From assembly GCF_000188695.1 (NCBI RefSeq), contig NW_004754916.1, positions 325,198 to 339,188 of the forward strand: a stretch of DNA of 13,991 nt, read 5' to 3'. Below, in pieces: positions 9,211-13,991 of this stretch. Every line of letters starts with the position of its first letter. The first letter of the stretch is position 1. The notes under the pieces were generated by a model that worked only from the letters and a program-made list of their open reading frames with translations, ran no database searches and was not told where the DNA came from. Source of the DNA: Salpingoeca rosetta. Lineage: Eukaryota; Opisthokonta; Choanoflagellata; Craspedida; Salpingoecidae. Position numbers and translations under genes: made by a program.

Positions 9211-10687
9211 CTGGCATGGCGAGTGAATGGCGGTGAGTGCACGCAGTAGAGTAGGGAGAAGTGATGTGAGCAATGCAATGAGTGAAACCACGACAGCCCC
9301 GACAAAGAACGAGTGCGCGTGTGCGCATGAAAACAAAATGACAACAAAGAGCCACGTGGTGTCAGGCGAACATGCACATGTATGCAACACTTTGATCATC
9401 TTGAATGCAGTGCACGAAATAGAGGGTTGCGACAACAACAGAACAAACACAGGGACAGTCACTAGAGAAAGAACACAGGGACGGGAAAATCACCAATCAA
9501 GACAAAGAGGCAGCAGCGCAAGTGCAGCTAGCGCACACAGACACCGCCTGCCGCGCTCACACGCGAACGCACGAACAAAGACAAGCCGCCAACAAAGAAC
9601 ACATTTTTGTGCCATGGCCTCGCCACATTTCAGTGTTGTAGTCACATCACCGCCCGTACCTGTTCTCTGAATGAGTCGGCGTACTTTGCAAAGTCACCGT
9701 TCTGTGCCTTGCTCAACCACGCGCACACCTCCGCAACACGCCACATGTCCACGTCCTTGCTCGTATCAACGTCACTATCGCCACCTGGACCGCTCGAGAC
9801 TTGCTCTGGTATCGTCGCCGTTGTCGTTGCTGCTGCTGTGGGTTGCGTTGCCTTCTTCATGGACGGGGAGGTGGGGGAATCGGCCACTTTGTCGCTGCTA
9901 CTGTCACTGAGGTCCACAGAGCTGAGCCGTCGACTCAGGCGTCGCAGGCTCTTCCCAATCGAAAACTTGACACCACGCCGCTTCACCACACCTGGGTCAT
10001 CTGTCTTTGCGCTGCTCGCACCACCCTCCTCGCTGCTGCCATTTGCTTCGCTGCCTGTCTCCGCCTCCTTCGCTCGACCGTGCGGCTGTGGCTTTGGTCG
10101 TGGCGGCGGCTTTGCTGGTGCCGATGCTGTTGCTGTTGCTGTTGCTGGCTTGGTGATGGGTCTTCCTGGTGGGGCTGGTGGCTTGGCCGACGATGAAGGC
10201 AGTGGCTTGACAGCTGGCGATGCAGGGAGCGTGCCACGCTTCATGCTCACCCCAACACCACCACCATCACCACCACCATCATCATCACCATCACCACCGC
10301 CACGGCTAGCATCATGACCAGCACCGCCAGCAGCCTTCATCCTTGCCCTCGCTGTAGCTGTTGCCGTTGTTGCTGCGCGGGGCCGGGGCGCGGGCTTGGC
10401 GCCACCAGCCATCGTCGCCGTTCGTGCCCGCTGCGCGCGTGTTGGCAGTCGCCGCTTCACAAGAGCACGCGAGGCGGACATGGCGCGTGATCGCTGCGCC
10501 CGCACGTCAAGCGTGTCGCTGGCGCTGCTGGAGATGGTTTCAAACGCGTCAGACACGCTTTCTGCGTCGTCACCATGCTCACCAGCAGCTGCTGGCAAGG
10601 GTTTGGCCACCATCTTGGCTGGCAGCGTGTGTGTGCGTGGGCGTGGCTTCGGGCGAGCGGCCGGCACAGGCTTTGCTGCGGTTGTCC

Positions 10688-10729
<42 letters not shown>

Positions 10730-13521
10730 TTGCTGCTGACGATGATGATGTTGATGTTGACGATGCTGACGATGGCAGTGGTGGCTTTGGCTTTGGCTTG
10801 GGGCGGGGAGGGGGTGCGTGGAGGGTTGCAGCACGCTGCCTATTCCTCATGGCCTGCTCCTCTGCATCTGGCCGAGTTCGCGTCGCTGCTGCACTTGATG
10901 GATTCGACACAAACGACGGCGCCTTGGCCACCACTGGCGGTGCTGATGATGAGATCTGCTTTGATGATGGTGCTGCCGTTGCTGTAGTCAATGGCCTTGA
11001 TGCAGTTGCTGCCGCTGCCGCTGCTGTTGTTGATGCAGGCGTTGGTTTCAATTCTGTTGATGATGCTGATGCTGCTGGCGGTGCCGCTGGTCTGGCCGGC
11101 GTCACCTTCCTGCTGTCAACCTCTCTCAGCTTGGCCTCCAGGGCGTGGCGCTCCCTCTGCTCCTCCTGCAGCGCCCGTCGTAAGCGATCAATCTCCACTC
11201 TGTCTCCATGCGCATCCGCACCTCCTCTCTCATTCCCGCCATCACCGAGGTGGGGTGTTTGCGTTGATGCTGGTGATGGTGGAACCCCAGCTGCTGTCTT
11301 CGTCTTTGTCTTCATCATCGCCGTGTCACTGCCGCCCTTGGTGCCGCTCGTCAGTAGTTGCAGTCGCTTCACCTCCTTGTCCCTTGTCGCCACCTGCTGT
11401 TTCAGTGCTGCAACCTCTCTCACCAGCGCGGCAACGCGTGCCTCCGCCTCCTGTGCGCGTGTCGTCATGGTGGCGAGTGACACACCCTTTTCCCTCAGTT
11501 GTTCTTCTGCGTCCCGCCGTTTGCTTTGCTCCTCCTCCACCAGTGCCTGCGCACGTGCCAGCTCCTGCTGTGTCGCCGTGAGGGCCTGCGCTTTCTCGTC
11601 CACTGCCCGCCCCGCGTTTGTCGCTGCTGTTTCCAACACCTTCACCTTGGCCCGAAGCGACTCAACCTCAGCACGCAAAGTGGCAACGTCGCTGTGACCA
11701 TCACCACTATCATCACGTGTTGCTGTTTTTGTTGTTGCAGTTGTTGCTGTTGTCGCTGTGCGCGTGGGGGCTGGTTTGGCGCCGCTGCGTTTGCGTGCAA
11801 GCACAACCAGAACACGCCCCTCACACGACTGCAGCAGGGTGACGGCACGCTCGTGTGTCGTTGCCAGCAGCTGCTCATCGCCGATGCTCACGAGAATGTC
11901 GCCAACACGCACGTTGCCGTTGTCGTACGCCGCACCGCCCTCCACCACACTCGACACAGTCATGGTCACAAACACGCCGCGCGACGCTGCTGACGTCAGC
12001 AAGTCGTGGTCGTCATCCGTGTCGTCATCAAGATGCGTCACTTGCAGCTGCTCGCCACGAAGACCAACGCCGACACCCTGGTCATCCTGCAACACGAGCG
12101 TGGTCGTGATGATGTCGCAATCGCGCTCCAATTGACGGCGCACGTGTGCGGACAGCGCTTCCATCTGCACGTCATCGCCAACGCGTGGAGGGTTGAATGC
12201 AAACTTTCCGCGCGTGTACTCCGACTGCGAGTATGTCTCCAGCACCTGCGTTGCTGCAATGTCAAAGCTTGGTCGCCGCGCCCGCCCTGTACGCAGATGA
12301 GGGAGGGAGAGAGGGAGTGTGTGGATGTGTGTGTGTGTGTGTGTGGATGTGTGTGCGTGGTTGTGAGTGTGTGTGGATGTGTTTGTGTGTGGACGTGTGC
12401 GTGTGTATGTGTGTGGACGCGCGCGTGTGTGGATGTGTGTGGATGTGCGTGGTTGTGAGTGTGTGGGTGTGTTTGTGTGTGGATGCGCGTGTGAGCGTGG
12501 GTCTGACAAACAATAGTGCATGTCACATGAATACGTTCTCACAGGCGAACACACACACATACGCACGCATAGAATAGCGTGCATGTGCACTGCACCACCA
12601 ACCAATGCACACTGCTGCGTACCGTGTTGCTTGCCGGGCGTGTCCTGTGCCTGCGATGTCCCAGCATCACCCGTGGTGGGATGTGCCTTGCTCACCCCGC
12701 GTGCCGGTGGCCTTGGTGGCGGCTCCGTTGTTGTGCCGTCATGGTGCTCGCGGTGCTCGTGATTGCCCGCAGGTGTGTGCGTGGCAGCGCGCATTTGGCT
12801 GGCAGAGGGGCGGTGTGGCTTTGGCGGTGCGGGCACAGGCCCGCGCTTCTTGGCGGGAAGCAGCTGCCGTGGTGCAGGTGTCTCGCTTGCTGCTGTTGCT
12901 GATGATTGTGTTGTTTTTGTTGTGGCTGACGATGACTTTGGTGGGTGGCGTGGTGCTGCGGGTCGAGGAGGACGAGCCATGGCAGGATGCTGTTGTTGTT
13001 GCTGCTGTTGTGGATGCTCGAGGTGGGGGTGCGACGCGTGTGTGTGTTCATGTTCGTTCCCGCCGCCTGGGCCTGCGTGTCTCTGGTGCGGTTGTGGTGG
13101 TGTTGATGGCCGCCTTGGTGGCGTGCGCGGTGTTGGCTTTCCACCATCCCCAGCAGAGGTGGGACCCTCCTCACCAAACCCTATGAACCAGACCAAACAC
13201 CCAACAACAAAAAATTATGTGCAGAGTCAGGGCATGCAAGTGTGTGTGTGTGTGTGTGTGTATGTGTGTGTATGTTGGGAGGGGGGCAAACGAACACGTC
13301 AAGCAAACGCACACGTCAAGCAACACAACATGCGCAAGACAACAGAGGGATATGACATCATGTTGTGTTGCGTGCGATGTGCCTACCCAACGCGCCAAGC
13401 AGACCCTTCGACTGCACTAGCTGCTCAAACTCATTCTCGTCTCTCTCCCGCAAGTTTTTCTGCCGTCAGCGTTTGTGTTGTTGTTGGGGGGATGGCGCGG
13501 GGGGCGAGGGAGTGCATGTGA

Positions 13522-13576
<55 letters not shown>

Positions 13577-13687
13577 TGTGTAGGAGGATGACTAGGATGA
13601 GGAGAAGCGTTGTGGTGTCACCTCTTCTGGCTGTGGTGGTGGGGATGGCTGTGTTGCTGTTGTTTTTTGTATCTTCGTCGTCGTTGT
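9088..13687 (-). CDS. Gene A: neurabin/spinophilin-like scaffold (PPP1R9 family), 5' incomplete
   Basis: Coding exons are 13687-13622 (tentative), 13459-13387, 13180-12623, 12286-9660 and 9210-9088, all GT-AG and in phase, giving at least 1126 residues (1148 with the tentative exon). Domain order is Pro-rich N-region, PP1-docking-like segment (RPSF, then [13 protein letters not shown]), PDZ, coiled coils, Ala/Pro-rich linker, SAM. This order and the local match to animal neurabin (QVFSTYSNEDYDRR; GIFVKTVTEGGAAHRDG next to [21 protein letters not shown]) identify the family. Neurabins bind F-actin, target protein phosphatase 1 and organise submembrane signalling. The SAM domain points to neurabin-I-like organisation rather than spinophilin, which lacks it. 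No start codon is established; the long frame's apparent start near 13196 is TTG inside an intron. The N-terminal actin-binding region is not recognisable here. Confidence 0.82.
9211..9659 (-). other. Gene A intron splitting the SAM domain
   Basis: 449 nt, GTACGG donor and CCATGCCAG acceptor, phase 0. It interrupts the SAM coding sequence between FREQ and GIDG. I see nothing gene-like within it; open frames here are short and lack coding character. Confidence 0.8.
9660..12286 (-). CDS. Gene A main exon: PP1-docking region, PDZ, coiled coil, linker, half SAM
   Basis: 2627 nt, acceptor GCGTACAG and donor CAG|GTACGG, phase 1 to 0. It opens with the PP1-docking-like segment (12284-12195), then the PDZ domain (about 12110-11790) with loop GVGVGLRG, strand GVFVTMTV, and [15 protein letters not shown]. 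Coiled coils follow at about 11690-11340 ([17 protein letters not shown] to [20 protein letters not shown]) and 11205-11105 ([20 protein letters not shown]). A long Ala/Thr/Pro/Ser-rich linker contains repeated KPxPR-type stretches and [18 protein letters not shown]. The first half of the SAM domain ends at YADSFREQ. The PDZ loop between strands 2 and 3 is expanded by an Asp-rich insert ([14 protein letters not shown]). Confidence 0.85.
11790..12110 (-). other. PDZ domain of gene A
   Basis: About 107 residues from [18 protein letters not shown] to [10 protein letters not shown]. The GVGV loop fits the peptide-binding G-phi-G-phi element, [13 protein letters not shown] is the usual GD-phi-phi-x-phi-G motif, and [10 protein letters not shown] forms helix B with His at its start. 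That His suggests a class I preference (Ser/Thr at -2), which is inference. Confidence 0.9.
12195..12286 (-). other. PP1-docking-like segment of gene A
   Basis: Residues [26 protein letters not shown] and downstream [11 protein letters not shown] align by eye with neurabin's RVxF, adjacent QV element, TYSNEDYDR stretch and the helix before the PDZ. The hydrophobic Val/Ile of the RVxF core is Pro here. RRPS also fits the RRxS consensus of PKA. Confidence 0.65.
12287..12622 (-). other. Gene A intron with length a multiple of three and no in-frame stop
   Basis: 336 nt (112 codons), donor CACG|GTACGC and acceptor GCGTACAG, phase 1. It is dominated by a CA repeat on the transcribed strand, read through as a His/Thr-rich stretch. 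Its removal joins TPGKQHG to [13 protein letters not shown]. Confidence 0.75.
12318..12486. repeat. Degenerate (TG)n / (GTGTGTGGATGT)n tract
   Basis: On the plus strand a TG tract interrupted by GGATG and GGTTG units, about 170 nt, in the gene A intron. Longer units such as GTGTGTGGATGTGTG recur several times, suggesting minisatellite-like expansion. Confidence 0.85.
12623..13180 (-). CDS. Gene A exon: proline-rich N-terminal region
   Basis: 558 nt, acceptor TTCATAG and donor CACG|GTACGC, phase 1 to 1. It encodes a Pro/Ala/Thr/His-rich region with several SH3-ligand-like stretches ([52 protein letters not shown]) and a seven-Gln run. No folded domain is visible. In animal neurabins the equivalent N-terminal area binds F-actin, but that activity cannot be claimed from this sequence. 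Confidence 0.75.
13240..13275. repeat. (TG)n microsatellite
   Basis: TG repeat with two A interruptions in the gene A intron 13181-13386. Confidence 0.95.
13387..13459 (-). CDS. Gene A upstream exon
   Basis: Acceptor GACGGCAG and donor TTGG|GTAGGC bound 73 nt. It encodes [20 protein letters not shown] then LGAL, and joins in phase 1 to [14 protein letters not shown] of the next exon. An in-frame TGA lies just upstream of the acceptor. The charged helical character fits coding sequence. It is missed by ORF finding because it is short. Confidence 0.75.
13521..13580. repeat. (TG)n microsatellite
   Basis: Nearly uninterrupted TG for about 55 nt on the plus strand, inside the gene A intron 13460-13621. 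Confidence 0.95.
13622..13687 (-). CDS. Gene A most 5' visible exon (tentative)
   Basis: Donor AGAG|GTGACA must end in phase 0 to join the next exon. In that frame the sequence reads [18 protein letters not shown], plausible Pro-rich coding sequence, open back to a TAG at 13690-13688 that could be an acceptor (TCGTAG). A good Kozak ATG at 13703 (CAACCATGG) lies in a different frame, so it cannot start this reading unless another splice is used. The true start probably lies beyond the window. Confidence 0.4.
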
Positions 13688-13991
13688 CTACGATTCTGAC
13701 CATGGTTGCTGCACAGGTGCGGCTTATCTTGTGCGCTACTTGGTGGCTTATGCAGTTTATCGCATAGATGATGGCCTTTTTTTGTAATCTTGTATTTTGG
13801 TGCTTTTCTTCTTATTTGTTTTTGCATGTTGCTTATTCTTTTGACCTGTCGCATGAATCGAGTCAAGCGTTGGCCACAGCGACTTGTACTGTATGCATAA
13901 GGGATATTCTTTTTTTAGTTTAATTATCACCGATTGCATGGTTTTGTCGATGAGTAGACGTCTCATTGTTTTGTCTATATGTCTGCTACCT
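13688..13991. other. AT-rich right end, no supported gene
   Basis: From about 13740 the composition shifts from GC-rich to AT-rich, with T-rich plus strand and A-rich minus strand. Lys-rich minus-strand frames of 69-82 codons occur but match no family I know and do not splice cleanly into gene A. The stretch may be a gene A intron or 5' flank, or the edge of an inserted element. Confidence 0.4.

Noticed and set aside
10396..11697. 433-codon plus-strand ORF
   Set aside because: It lies entirely antisense to gene A's main exon, whose frame encodes PDZ and coiled-coil sequence. Its Ala/Ser/Val-rich product is the reverse complement of repeat coding sequence.
11499..11850. Cys/Leu-rich plus-strand ORFs resembling membrane segments
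   Set aside because: Leu and Cys runs come from CTG/TGC repeats antisense to Gln/Ala codons, not from real transmembrane coding sequence.
12623..13196. Gene A start at 13196
   Set aside because: The first codon there is TTG, and a spliceable upstream exon (13459-13387) joins in phase to 13180 across a TTCATAG acceptor.

Overview
The window looks like nuclear DNA from a GC-rich, intron-rich unicellular holozoan, most likely a choanoflagellate. The grounds are GT-AG introns of about 100-450 nt, phase-consistent exons, and animal-type signalling domains (PDZ, SH2, SAM). Species was not determined. Two protein-coding genes fill it, both on the minus strand and in tandem, so transcription runs from high to low coordinates. 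All exon models were built by hand from splice signals, reading phase and domain continuity.

Gene A (about 13687 to 9088, 5' end not resolved) encodes a neurabin/spinophilin-like (PPP1R9 family) scaffold. In order it has a Pro-rich N-terminal region, a segment matching the PP1-docking region of neurabins, a PDZ domain, coiled coils, a long Ala/Pro/Ser/Thr-rich linker, and a C-terminal SAM domain split by the last intron. The PP1 RVxF motif is altered to RRPSF, which is a PKA-type consensus.

The 770 nt between the genes (8318-9087) hold gene A's 3' flank and gene B's 5' flank, with ATGTC-type pentamer repeats and no convincing gene.

Gene B (8317 to 130) is reconstructed with 14 coding exons and about 1768 residues. 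It has a short basic N-terminus, a compact PDZ domain, an unrecognised linker, a well-conserved SH2 domain spread over four exons, and one 4.2-kb terminal exon. That exon encodes about 1406 residues of Ser/His/Gly/Ala/Thr/Arg-rich low-complexity sequence. PDZ plus SH2 in one chain is not a standard animal architecture and is the most novel item here.

Most introns of both genes carry CA/TG dinucleotide tracts, several of them directly at a splice donor. The last 250 nt (13740-13991) are abruptly AT-rich and unexplained. The many plus-strand ORFs are antisense shadows of triplet-repeat coding sequence.
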